From Calliphora vicina (lineage: Eukaryota > Arthropoda > Insecta > Diptera > Calliphoridae), in assembly GCF_958450345.1 (NCBI RefSeq), contig NC_088783.1, positions 14,759,701-14,823,700 on the forward strand: a DNA stretch of 64,000 nt. The letters are read 5' to 3'. Shown here one piece after another: positions 1 through 11,275 of this stretch. The notes below the pieces were generated by a model that was given only the letters and a program-made list of their open reading frames with translations, made no database searches and had not been told where the DNA came from. How positions within the stretch are numbered: position 1 is the stretch's first letter; every line of letters starts with the position of its first letter. A program made the translations under genes and the position numbers.

Positions 1-1384
1 TTTTTATTCTATTTTGTATAGACAAGTTTTTATTAGGAAATTGTTGAAGTTAGACTCACATATATACATATAAAACGCATTTGTACATGGAGTTTAAATA
101 CAAAGTGTTAAAAGGAATTAGTAGCCATTTTAAATTCCAACAATTGCTCCAAAATTATTGCTTATTTTTAGTGTATAGCTACAATGTAATTTTATTTGTA
201 TGAAAGTGTTTTCTTAATATCTAGTGAACAAAAAATCTTTAAAGAATTTAAAAAAATCTCACTATGACACACCCTTTAAATGGATATAAAAACAGTTACA
301 CACTTTTGCAACAAAAGCCAAATAAAAAAAACCAGGATAATGAAAGGGGTTTGTTATATAAAACAAATTATATAAACTAATGATGCCACTACCACTATTA
401 CAGAGAGCTACGCGGTATATGAGTTGGAATATTTGACGCTCTGAAACAACGAGGGTAGAGGAATTTACTGAAATGTTTAAGTGCGTATACTAAAGGAATT
501 CTTCTATGACTGTACAAATAGATTTTAAAAGTTTGCAACAGTAATGAAAATTTGATTCATTAATCTCATTAGAGAATCAAATATAAGCAGTAATTTGACG
601 TGTTGTATTGTTAGGTCAGCAAGTAGTCCCTGGTCCTTAAACTCTGTAGGGTGTATAGCAGGATGCACCCCTGAACCACTATTGATTGATAGACAAAATC
701 CCAAACAATATGTTGGAAATAAATCCAATTTCTCAATTTAGTACGAAGAGTGAATTTGAAGTAAAAAATGGTGAGTAGTAGACTAAAATGAATTCTATAT
801 AGTTCCACAATGGCTTAAAATTATATGCATCGGATTTGGATCAATTACACTGCCCAACAGCTTTTTTGTAGAATAAACTTATAGTCCAGCTGTTCTGAAT
901 TTTTTTTTACAGTAGGTCAAAGTTTTAATTTTTTGATCGTAGGGATCATTATACTAACTGAATGAAATGTTGTAAGTTAATGTCTAACAGAATTCTTATT
1001 GTCAGAGTTATATTGTGCAATTTTATGGGGGTGATTTTCGTGGAAGATCTTAACCCTCTATCTCCTCTCGTTAGGGGTCAATTTGACCCTTTTTTCTAGA
1101 AAATCAAACAAATTCCTTTCAAAAAGGATATTTAAGGATTAAAATATTCTACGAACATTTTTGACGGAAAATTTCAGTTGGGGTCACCAAAGATAGCAAA
1201 GTTGTAAAGCTCTTTACACTTAATTAACGAAATTACACGCCACAAAATGTGAGACCCAATTTTTTAAAAAATCGCCAAAAATCTATTTATGATCCTAATG
1301 AACTGATATTTAAAATATAAATAGTCCCAGAGCACAAACATGCACAAACTTATTTTATAAATACTATCCAAGCTAAGTAGAAAT
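1..1384. other. unassigned AT-rich DNA
   Basis: No gene is recognisable. The short frames of about 65 codons on the minus strand resemble no family I know and have the composition of chance frames in AT-rich DNA. A GGTCAATTTGACC palindrome near 1076-1088 is the only local structure I noted. Confidence 0.5.
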
Positions 1385-1700
1385 ACAACAAACCAGTTAA
1401 TCGGTTTATATTAAATTTTTATTTAATGGAAATTTAACATTTTTGAATTCTTTATGCAATTGTTTTATATCTTTTAAGAAATGTTGTCAAATGCTACAAT
1501 TTACTATAAAATAAATCAATATTTTTAAAAATGGTATCAAAGATTTTCATAAATATGTTTGAATGAGCTTTAGAAAATATATTTCATTAAAACCGGTTTG
1601 TCAAAAAACTAAAAAGTTAAAAAGGACCGAAACCGGTGGAGTTTACAAAGATGAAAAAACCGGTTGAAGGGTTTTCGGTTTCGGTTTTGAATTCTAATAA
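1385..1700 (-). mobile_element. partial hAT-like MITE, same family as 14462-14912
   Basis: This is a diverged, reversed copy of most of the element at 14462-14912. The shared interior includes the A/T-rich stretch around CATAAATATGTTTGAATGAG and the cluster of CCGGTTT/AAACCGG motifs at 1590-1690. Its right end reads TTTTGAATTCTA, a decayed form of the family terminus. I could not see a matching left terminus or a TSD, so this is a truncated or heavily mutated copy. The short frame across it is not a gene. Confidence 0.55.
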
Positions 1701-1825
1701 CTTTGTTTTTTTTACAATACAGTGCCCTTCTCGAAACTGACCAGAAACTTTGACATGGCCATCATTCATAACAAATGTATCTCCACTGTAAGCAATGCAG
1801 TCGAAGGACATTAGTTATGTAGTAG

Positions 1826-2450
1826 TTAACCAACCCACAAGAGTGCCTCAAGGCATGCATTACAAAACACTAATTATCTAAAAAAGTAATTATATTTTTT
1901 TTTAAATTTAACAGCGACTTTAGTTACAGATTTGGTAACATTTCTCTCGAAGGTCGAAATGCATTCTGACTTTTAGTTTTTGTTCTGTCAGAACAATATT
2001 ATAATTTTAGCACGTGAAATTTTGTCTGTGATTTTATTTTTTTTAATCAAAGTTTTACTAACTTTTAGTCGCCGGATCTATTCGAAATATTTTTTATTAG
2101 TTTTTCAATAAAATCGTATCATAATTATTGTTTTTTACACCTAAACCGGCAATAATGCCCTGACCTTCTGTCTATACTTGACAAATATTCATCATAACAA
2201 TAAATGACATTTGTTGTCAAGACAAAATTGTCTAAGCAAAAGCACTAACAATTTTATCATAACGAAACAATAATACTAATAAATGGAGACTAGACCTGAT
2301 AATTCTTTATCTAGACAACCATTTTGAAGTTTATCATTATAAAAATTTGTCAGGTATAGACAGGGGGTGAGGCAAATTAGTTTCTGAAGGCTTTTCTGAG
2401 TTTATTGGGTCATAATTACCCTAAAAAAATTATTCGACAACTTTTTTCTA
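1826..2450 (+). mobile_element. decayed piggyBac-like MITE, interrupted copy
   Basis: The sequence from AAGAGTGCCTCAAGGCATG onward matches the better-preserved element at 51326-51772 over most of its length, including the CGAAATGCATTCTGACTTT and AATAATGCCCTGA stretches. The left end lies beside TTAA at about 1825-1829, as expected for piggyBac-type insertions. The right terminus is lost after ACAACTTTTTT. The copy is interrupted at 2168-2363 by another small inverted-repeat element. Confidence 0.55.
2168..2363. mobile_element. 196-bp inverted-repeat MITE nested in the piggyBac-like copy
   Basis: It begins CTGTCTATACTTGACAAAT and ends with the near inverse, ATTTGTCAGGTATAGACAG. The arms match at 18 of 19 positions. 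It interrupts sequence that is contiguous, though diverged, in the sister copy at 51326-51772, which supports a real insertion. No TSD is clear, so the superfamily is unknown. Confidence 0.6.
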
Positions 2451-2463
2451 TAATTATAACAAC

Positions 2464-3510
2464 AAATACAAATACATTCCCACAATATTTGGGCATAATT
2501 TCCTTTCTTTAATTTAAATTTTGACCTTATAATCAAAGAAAACTGTTCACAACGATCATACAGGTTCGTACAAGAAATGACGATGATATGTTATATAGAG
2601 ACGTTAGGGAGATATTATTCAAACTTCACCTGGTATTGTCACCACAATCATCTTTATCTTCATAGAACCCTGTAGGTCCCAAAAAGCCTTCTCACAGCTA
2701 ACAAAAAAAATTTTCCAATGCTATTCCATATCGTTTAAACTTACACAGAAATCGCACAAGTTAATGGCCAGTAGTTGTACGTCTCACTCAAAATTGTCAC
2801 CAAAGTCTTCGGTGTTGCTCCCAAGTTTAAGTTTTTATTGAGACAGTCTGTAAATATCCACACGATCATACAGGTTTGAGCCATTTTAGAGGGCATTTAC
2901 GTCAATGTCGTTCAAAATTGTTCACAAATGCAACCCTATTTCAGATCTTTATAATGTAAAATAATTCATAAATACGATTTTCAAATAGATATTGCTAGCA
3001 TCTGCAAAATCAGAGAATAGGTTTTGAAATTAGACATAGAAGTTTATTTAGAAAGAAAAATTAAACTCATTTGGTGAGATCATATCTACAACATTTAGCG
3101 ATCTCTTAGAAAGCCAGATTTGAAAATATCTAGGGCCTCTACTACTTTAAGATCGGGCAATAATTTACACATCTCTTTTCTCGATTCGGATTCTCACAGT
3201 TACGGAGTGAATATTTTTGCATCTGTGAATGTTAGATTATTGTTTAAAATAAAGAACTTACAGATCAGTAAAAGCTTTGCAGAGTTGATGTTCATTTAGC
3301 TCATTTTCGAATGTTAGCACTTCGCGAATTTAAAAAGGTTTTCTCTATGATTTTATTTGAATTTTAGAAAAAAATTCCATGTTTTTGAAGACGTGAATTG
3401 CTTGGACATCTCTCAACAGCCTTAAGAACAGTGAAATATAACGGCATCCCTCGAAGCATTTGAACTATAACAAAAAACTCAGATTTTGAATTTGACCAAA
3501 AGAAATTCTA
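2464..3510. other. unassigned AT-rich DNA with a short dispersed repeat
   Basis: No gene seen. The phrase CGATCATACAGGTT occurs twice, near 2553 and 2861, suggesting decayed repeat material of unknown class. Confidence 0.4.
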
Positions 3511-4047
3511 TATATATGGGGCATTTCATGTCAAGTGAACCAACTTTTGAAATCGATGTCATGCGATCGGGATGAAATTTGCACCAAGGTTAGTTCTATT
3601 GGATAGTAACTCAGACAAAAGATCGGTCGAGAACTCTCTGAGTTATAGGGGGTAAAATTTTGACATTTTGGTCAAACAGGGGTTTTTTCTTATCCATGTA
3701 ACTTATTACCTATTGTTCTTAGCAAAATGTGTCCCAAATAGTTTAGATTGCTCTTTCTTCAATCTTTCGAAAAAAAATATTTAAAAAAAAATAAAAAATT
3801 TTTAATATTTTTTTTCCGAAATCAAAAACTTTTTTGACTTTTTTTTAAAATGGGCCCTTTTTTTCTTAAAATAAAGCTTAGATATTTTCCTTGAACACCT
3901 ATTTGGTCGCTTAGTGGGATGCGAGTGGGATATCTATCAAAATAAATATTTTGTAACTCAAAACATACAATTTTTGACTTTTTTCAACAAGATCCCGATC
4001 GGAGAACATTGATTTCAAAAGTTGACATTAAATGCACCATATATATT
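3511..4047. mobile_element. palindromic MITE, family D, copy 1
   Basis: The left end runs from TATATATGGGGCATTTCATG through TCAAGTGAACCAACTTTTG into AAATCGATGTC. The right end is the approximate inverse, with GATCCCGATCGG, ATTGATTTCAAAAGTTGAC and GCACCATATATA. The inverted ends are about 60 bp. The middle is poly-A/T-rich and non-coding. Relatives lie at 39331-39959 and, reversed, at 48620-49005. No transposase is present and the superfamily is not identified. Confidence 0.65.
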
Positions 4048-5303
4048 CTTTATTAATTCTGACACTGGTGGTTAGGAGTGCTGACCTTTGACCAATTCAA
4101 ATTCAAAGAGTATCCTTTAATTCGAAATTAACATTTCGATTTATAAGAACGCTAAGCAGTAGGATACATTTAAATTTCCTTAAAATTTCTTTCTGTCACT
4201 TTCAAAACGACTTGCGTACATAATGGATGAAAGCAAAAAATGTGAAAACAAGTACCAGCAGGAACATCATCAGTGGCAATAGGAATACGCAGCGAGCTAT
4301 GTTGTAACATGGCAGATAATCATGTTGTAAATGTATAAATTTCTATGAGTTTGTCTGACTGTGTGAATGCGTGTGTCTATTACGTGTTTAGTGTATAAAA
4401 ATTCCAGCACACACATTAGATGACATCTGTCTTGTGTAAATGTGAGTGTATGTTGGTTTTTTATGAGCTTGTATACATATACATATGTACTTTTTTCTAA
4501 AGCAATATGGCCCATCACTCCAACAAACGTCTCCTCTACCCTTTATAAGCCTCCTGGCCTGTTGTCTAAAATATTTCTCTATCACCTTGTTTTTCATTGA
4601 CATTTTACAGTTGCTTATTAACAGCAATTGTTGCCTGAATTTCTATGCTATGTTTTATACTTTTAGTGTCACTTTTCTGTGTTTTTTAATGAGGCTGATG
4701 GAATTTTTCTCATTCCTTCGTTTTTGCTTTTTGTATTTGTTGTCCCTAATTTTTTTTCCATTTCATTCCATTCATTTTACATTTGATACCTTGTTGTGCT
4801 TTGTTTTTCGTTGTTTCTGCCCCCATTATCCCCTGGGTAACAAATTGACACGTTTGAAACATGTAATAAAAGTTGTCTTCTTTAATGGATTGTAAAAAAA
4901 ATTTATGTAAAAAAAAACGCAAAAAAGCTCAAAGAAATATTGTGTAGTTGAGGAAATGAAATTACCTACAGGTTTCTTAATTTCGTTAATGACATTTAAG
5001 TGTCTTTAGTCAAGGACTACAACTCAAACTTGTTGGCAATTTTAAAGATATTTTTCTCTTTTTCCTTTTTTACTTTTTGGGGTTTCCTTTTTGTCATTGC
5101 AGCCAGTTCAACGTCAATAATCAATCAAATTGTCAATCATTAAATCAGTCGGCTATTAAAAAGTCATGACATTTGTATTATATTATAATTTTTGTTTCCT
5201 TTTGAAGAAAGTTTATCTGCTGCAGCAGAAAGGGTAAGGAGTGATGTCTTTTGGAATACAACTATGTAGACGTATTCTTGTTCTTATGGGGAATAAGGAG
5301 GAC
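4048..5303. other. unassigned AT-rich DNA
   Basis: No host gene recognised. A 136-codon plus-strand frame at 4485-4895 is rich in Phe, Leu and Cys, as any T-rich strand would be, and has no recognisable domain. I do not call it a gene. Confidence 0.5.
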
Positions 5304-5835
5304 CATCGGTGGTCTTATAATAAGACGGTGGTCTTATACTAAGACGGTGGTCTTATACTAAGACGGTGGTCTTATACTAAGACGGTGGTCTTATACTAAG
5401 ACGGTGGTCTTATACTAAGACGGTGGTCTTATACTAAGACGGTGGTCTTATACTAAGACGGTGGTCTTATACTAAGACGGTGGTCTTATACTAAGACGGT
5501 GGTCTTATACTAAGACGGTGGTCTTATACTAAGACGGTGGTCTTATACTAAGACGGTGGTCTTATACTAAGACGGTGGTCTTATACTAAGACGGTGGTCT
5601 TATACTAAGACGGTGGTCTTATACTAAGACGGTGGTCTTATACTAAGACGGTGGTCTTATACTAAGACGGTGGTCTTATACTAAGACGGTGGTCTTATAC
5701 TAAGACGGTGGTCTTATACTAAGACGGTGGTCTTATACTAAGATGGTGGTCTAATACCAAGACGGTGGTCTTGTACTACGACGGTGGTCTTATACTAAGA
5801 CGGTGGTCTTATACTAAGACGGTGGTCTTATACTA
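5304..5835. repeat. 19-bp tandem satellite (about 28 units)
   Basis: Head-to-tail units of GTCTTATACTAAGACGGTG. Each unit is a 15-bp hairpin core (arms GTCTTA and TAAGAC around TAC) plus a 4-bp linker GGTG. Most units look identical. The first unit and those near 5740-5790 are variants, which suggests recent homogenisation with decay at the edges. It is not coding. Confidence 0.97.
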
Positions 5836-6165
5836 AGACTGTTGTAGTCTTATACTAAGACTGTTGTAGTCTTATACTAAGACTGTTGTAGTCTTATACT
5901 AAGACTGTTGTAGTCTTATACTAAGACTGTTGTAGTCTTATACTAAGACTGTTGTAGTCTTATACTAAGACTGTTGTAGTCTTATACTAAGACTGTTGTA
6001 GTATTATACTAAGACTGTTGTAGTCTTATACTAAGACTGTTGTAGTCTTATACTAAGACTATTGTAGTCTTATGCTAAGACTCTTGTAGTCTTATGCTAA
6101 GACTCTTGTAGTCTTATACTAAGACTCTTGTAGCCTTATACTAAGACTCTTGTAGTCTTATACTA
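5836..6165. repeat. 22-bp tandem satellite sharing the same hairpin core (about 15 units)
   Basis: It follows the 19-bp array with no gap. The unit keeps the 15-bp core GTCTTATACTAAGAC but has a 7-bp linker, TGTTGTA, later CTTGTA-type variants. The distal units from about 6060 are more mutated. The two arrays clearly share an origin and differ only in the linker. Confidence 0.96.
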
Positions 6166-9100
6166 CTTTATAAAATAATTTTAAATTAAAACTCTTAAAT
6201 TGAACACATTATGGAAAGCTTTGTCTTCAATTAATTACTTTAAATGTCTGCTCTGTTAATTTACAATCGTAATTGTAATTTAATGCTAAATATAAAAAAG
6301 GACCTTTTGCTTCAAACGTTTTTGATTTCCTCATTCAATCATCAATTTATTAATTCATCAAAAATAACTTAAATCGCTTTATATAATTTTGTAAACATTC
6401 TCCTTTTACTTTGAGGGTTGTCATTAAGTTGTGTATCCCTGGAGTTGGCCAAAAATAATGCACAAGTGTTCAGCTTTAAATAAAAGATATTTAGAATTAT
6501 TAGGAAAGAAATTGAAAGCAATTAAAAATATAATTAAAGCTTTTTTGTTTAATATATTAGACTAGAAATCGAACCTTCAGTTCAGTTACATCCAAGTGGA
6601 ACAAACGGATCATAATAATTTATGAGGATTCATTAACACCAGTAACTCAGTAGTGATATAGACTCCCAACAAATTCAGCGTCTTACAGTCTCATCCCTTG
6701 ATGGTCCCTAAAGCCTAGAATTTGATAATTGCGAAATCATTAACATTCAAGCCCGTGGTCAATTCCAGGACGTAAACAGTTGGGTGTCTACAATGGATAA
6801 AGCGACATACAGGGAAATGATGTGGCGGAATAACTTGCGAGTCAATGTTCTGGACTGGACATATAGGTCAAAGAGAAGGGTGTAAAAAATCAGATATGTT
6901 ACTTTTACAGGGTTATACATATCTGATCATGGTATACACTCCCCTACATAACCTACTTTATTCAATCAATTTGCAAATGTAAACCATTACACAGCTTATT
7001 TACGTCGACTACAAATACCAGAATTATTGATATTATTTTCAATTAAATTTCCTTAAATCAACATCATTGAATGACAGCTGTTTCCTAAAATAACTAACTC
7101 TCGCAGTTATTAATAAATACACAAAATTTTTGATGAATTGGCACGTTTTGAATCGGGTATCAGTAGCAGCAAAGTAATACAGTTTAAGTAAATTAAATAA
7201 ATACAACATGAAAAGTTCATTTTTTTCTTTTCTTTTTTTAACTAGCGTGTAAGAGAAAACCTGCTCAAAACAAATGTGTAATAAATACTTAGAAACAACA
7301 ATCGATATGATTATGTTTTCACAGCAGTTCTAGTAGCGTTTTAACTTGAAACGTTTCAAGCTAAATTAATCTCACCCCAGACTACAACAACACAAACATT
7401 AGGTCACCTTTGTGAACTCATACTAACAAAATTACGATACAATTTTATAATAAAAAATAAGACAACAATTACAAACAAAACAATTTTACCAAAAAAAATA
7501 AGAAAACTTGGTAATAAGGATAAGGGAGAGAACTGGAGGGGGGAAAAAAGCTAAATAAATACTTTGTAGTTACTTGTTTTTTATTAAAAATTAAAACAAA
7601 ATTTTTGATAATAAATTGTTTTAACTTTAAAGTTGAGAATACACTCTCTCTCTCTATATTTATTTTTATTTATTTTTATAAACATATCCCAGCAGTTAAG
7701 CAAGTAGTCAATGTATTCCTTATAGACAGTAATTGTCATTAATGACTTATCACAAGGCTGACTCAATATATATTTTGGATCAGTTGACACGTATATGCTC
7801 TTTGTAGTGCAGAGAGAAGACAATTGGTTACTTATATAACCCAGGTAATCTAGCGTGATGACAATTATCACTTAAGTGCATCTAGATAATATAGAGTGTA
7901 GTCACTTTAATCGTTTTTTGAGTAATTCGTACAAACTGGTTTTATACAAATTGTGTTTATATAATTCTCATACTGTTTATTTTTATTTTAGCGTAAGTAT
8001 ACTGATATCACATGTAACATAGCGTGAAGTCAATAGTCACTTTAGTGTCTCTCAGTAATCTATAGTGAAATCACTTTAAACGTTTATTTTGTACAGCACT
8101 TTAGAAAGTAGGTATTTCAGCCACCAGAAGCAATCTATTGGAGAGTTGTCGGAGGAAAGTTGGTCTATCTGTGATATGTCATTTTAGATGAGAATTTTTG
8201 TGGACAATTATCACTCGTACATGTTAAAATAACTAGTTATGTAGTTTATCAAGTAACTAGTAAAGTAACTGACGCTATGTAACTATCGGACAGTCTCATT
8301 GTAATCAAAGAGGGTCAATTGATCCCCTGCTTAGGACATGCACATGTTAGCAAGTCATGTAGCTATTGAAGTAACTAGTTCTCATCCTAAATGATGGGTA
8401 AAATCACTAGTTCGGGACCGTCTCCTAGAACTGCTGGGTATATACATGTGTTTGTTTGCATGTGAGAATGTAGCTATTTGTATTGGTGTACGATGATAAC
8501 AGGGCAGGTCAGGACAGACAGTTAGGCTGGCAGTTCAAACACGTAATAATATTTTTTTAACCAATAAAGTGAAAAATTTTATTTTTAAGGTACGTAACAA
8601 TTTCCAATTTACAAACAAAGTTTAAACAGCCGCCTTGTTTATTGTTCTTGTTGATATCGTTGGTGTTGTTGCTGTTACTGCCGTTTCCATTATTTGTTTA
8701 CATAAATACCCTACAGGCAGCAGGCGATGTCTTCCATACTCAAAGTTTCAATTTTATTTACATTATCAACAAATTGCTGTTAATATATTATGACATTTTG
8801 TAATTGCGACAAAAAATATTCGTTTGCTTTTTTTGGCATCCTCAACTGAACTTTCGTATTTTGTACCAGTATCAAATTTACTGGTACAAAATACAAAATA
8901 AAATAGTAGACTGCTAACATAATCGGTTGATACAACGAATAAGGTTAAGCTTCTCATCAGCTATGTTCCAATTGTCGCGTGATCATCTTGTTACTAGATC
9001 ACTATTCCTAAGACTAGAAATCTTAATTCAGAAGAAGGATTCAGTAGGATTAAATCCATTAGTCAGTTTTTGACACACAAATAAGTATAAGCCAAGCACG

Positions 9101-9632
9101 ACATTCAGTCTGTCGCGAAATGTTGTTTATTGGATTTTCTGCATGTTAAAGAGTGTGACAAAATTAATCGCCTCGCTATAATAAAATGTATTTTGCACTA
9201 TTGTCATGGCTTTGTCACAAAGTTCTGTGATATATCAAAAATGCAAAAGGCCTATTAAAACTTGCGACTCTGAAAACTGGAAGTTGAAATCTGAAAAATC
9301 AAAAATGGGTAAAATAGCGAAGACAACCGAAACCCTTCTCCTTTCTTTGCTGACCTGTCAACTTCCAGCATGGAACAACAAAAATACAGGATTATCCGCC
9401 ATAGCTACTCGGAGCTCACGGAGGTTGAACCTGCAGAGGCCTTGTTACTGAAATGCTAGAATATCCTGCTGTACTCAGTATTCTGCAATAAACAAGTGCT
9501 TCGGTAAAGATGTTTACTGCACGAAATATGCAGTTATCATCAATCAAGTTTAACAAAACTGTTTAATATTTGGACAAATAAATAAAACTCAACTTAGGCA
9601 TCGAAAGTTGCAAATTTGTAGGGACTTTTGAT
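6166..9632. other. unassigned AT-rich DNA
   Basis: No gene or complete mobile element recognised. Between 7860 and 8290 there are loosely repeated phrases such as TATAGTGAAATCACTTTAAACG / TAGAGTGTAGTCACTTTAATCG and repeated GTAACTAGT, suggesting decayed repeats. Short frames at 7584-7871, 8766-8957 and 9206-9451 have no recognisable domains. Confidence 0.45.
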
Positions 9633-9639
9633 AGCTTTT

Positions 9640-9726
9640 GTGAAAGAAACATTATTAACAACCTACAAAATGTTGAGTCAGTCAATGATCTACCACGCTG
9701 TTCCTGTTTGGTCGATTTCGTTTATT
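9640..9726 (+). pseudogene. jockey-like LINE reverse-transcriptase fragment (first of two)
   Basis: Translation from 9640 reads VKETLLTTYKMLSQSMIYHA and then VPVWS. This matches the conserved KETLLxTYK...xxYAxPVWS block found downstream of the polymerase palm in jockey-clade non-LTR retrotransposons. Only this short block is recognisable; the following sequence to about 9860 does not continue in frame. It is a dead fragment. Confidence 0.55.
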
Positions 9727-9863
9727 GATCGCCAGAGGAAAAGTATGTACTCAAAGATGTGTAAATGCAGCCTAGAGACCGACTACCTTCAAATAATCTC
9801 CAAATAATATCTTCATAAGGAAACAACGGTTCTACCCGTCAGGCAATTCAACGCATCAATATG

Positions 9864-9931
9864 GATAAAGAAACGTTGTTAGCAACCTACAAAATGTTGG
9901 ATCAGTCAGTGGTCAACTACGCTGCTCGTTG
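9864..9931 (+). pseudogene. jockey-like LINE reverse-transcriptase fragment (second copy)
   Basis: About 224 bp after the first fragment the same block recurs as DKETLLATYKMLDQSVVNYA followed by A. The flanking sequence also repeats loosely (CGCCAG, TTCAAATAATCT, GGTTCTAC), so 9640-10050 looks like a tandemly duplicated LINE piece. It is too short to code for anything active. Confidence 0.5.
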
Positions 9932-10069
9932 AATAATCGCCAGGGAAGAAGATAGTCTGCCTTCAAATAATCTTCGAACACCATCTCCATTAAGAAACAT
10001 AGGTTCTACTGGTCAGGAAACACAATACGCATCAGTTCCTTCTGGGATGTAATTGTAGGAAACATCCAG

Positions 10070-11275
10070 CATTATAGCTTTTATTTTGAAACAATATAAT
10101 TTTATTCAAAGTATTGGCTATTGTTAGCTATGAACTGCACATCTTTTGAGGACAAGACAGAATCAAGTCACTATAGGACACTCTTTTCCAAAGTGAAGCG
10201 TATCCCAGAGAGAGCGTTCTGAAATGATCGAAACAAATCGTAGTCGGACGTGGAAAGGTCTGGACTATAAGGCGGGTGAGGCAAGACTTCCCAACCACAT
10301 CATTATAAATAGTTTCTACACAGAGAAAACAGATTCGTGATAGCAACCGAATTTGTTGCCAATCGAATGATTCTGTCTTAGTGTCCGAATTTTACAGTTA
10401 TGGCTACAATATTTTGGAAGGAGTAACAAAAGTTTGATTGCTTCAACTGAAATTCTTCTTTATCAACTGACTTTCTGTGGTGAGAACTGACAAGTTATAT
10501 GTGTGCAACCGAATTATTCGATTGGCAACAAATTCGGTTGCTATCACGAATCTGTTTTCTTTGTGTATAGTTTTTAAGAGGTACTGCAATATGTGGGTGG
10601 GAGTGTTGTCATGATGGATTATTACGATTTCATGTTTGGCCGCATAATCTGTGCAGTTTTCGGCAAATACTCGATTCAAACGAATAAGTTGCTTTTGGTA
10701 CAGGTTCCCTATGATGCTCTGATCAGATTACAGCAGCTCATAATAGATAGGGCCCTTTTGCTCCCAACAATTACAGTACATTACATTAGCGCCATGAATG
10801 TTTGGCTTTGGTGTCGATTCGGTTGGTTTTCCAGACGACTCGGATTATCCTAATGGATCCATTTTCCATCGGTGGAAAAATTATTTTCTTTTACAGCGTT
10901 CGGACATCATTTCGGACATGGCAAATCGTATTTCAAGGTCTCTCGGCTTCAGTTCGTATGAAATCCAATTCCCTGCTTTTGGATGAATCCCTCTGCTTGC
11001 AAACGTTTTCAAATTGCTACTTGAATAGCTTCCAAGCTCTTGTTGAGTTTTATAACCATCTTTATGAAGTAATGCTTCCAATTCTTATCTTCACATTTTT
11101 TTGGCAGGACTGGACGATCTTTGTTGCTTACAATATAATGTGCAATAACCTAGAGAGAATTAATGACAGATATGTAATCCTCATAATGACATATAAGTTA
11201 TTAAAAACAAAACCCGCGTTCAAAATATATGCAATTTATTAAAAATCTCGATTTTGTAAGTCATACTCCCAATAC
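10070..11275 (-). pseudogene. mariner transposase pseudogene with nested MITE
   Basis: A decayed mariner read right to left. From 11081 the frame gives CQTQ-type helix-turn-helix text (KTQQELGS), then GNWISYELKPRDLE, the conserved block after the DNA-binding domain. In shifted frames it continues through KPNIHGANVMYC, GPIYYELL and IIHHDNTPTH, where the Asp of HHDN is the second catalytic residue of the DDD motif. The terminal GTATGACTTA motif of the family lies near 11255-11265, and the family's 3' AATAAAAGCT tail lies near 10075. Stops, frameshifts and an insertion at 10316-10567 make it inactive. It belongs to the main mariner family of this window, Mos1-like in its motifs. Confidence 0.85.
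10316..10567. mobile_element. 252-bp MITE inserted in the mariner
   Basis: The ends are near-perfect inverted repeats of about 50 bp, starting TACACAGAGAAAACAG and ending CTGTTTTCTTTGTGTA. Both arms carry ATTCGTGATAGCAACCG and AATTTGTTGCCAATCG. It is flanked by the direct repeat TAGTTT (10310-10315 and 10568-10573). Removing the element plus one repeat restores the AAATAGTTTTTAA text seen in sister mariners. A TA duplication inside CTACACAG...GTGTATAG is the alternative reading. It has no coding content. Confidence 0.8.

Noticed and set aside
4485..4895. 136-codon hydrophobic frame resembling a membrane protein
   Set aside because: T-rich DNA yields Phe/Leu-rich frames by composition. There is no recognisable family and no supporting context.
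5304..6165. CRISPR-like array
   Set aside because: Units are contiguous with only a fixed 4- or 7-bp linker. There are no unique spacers, and the genome is animal.
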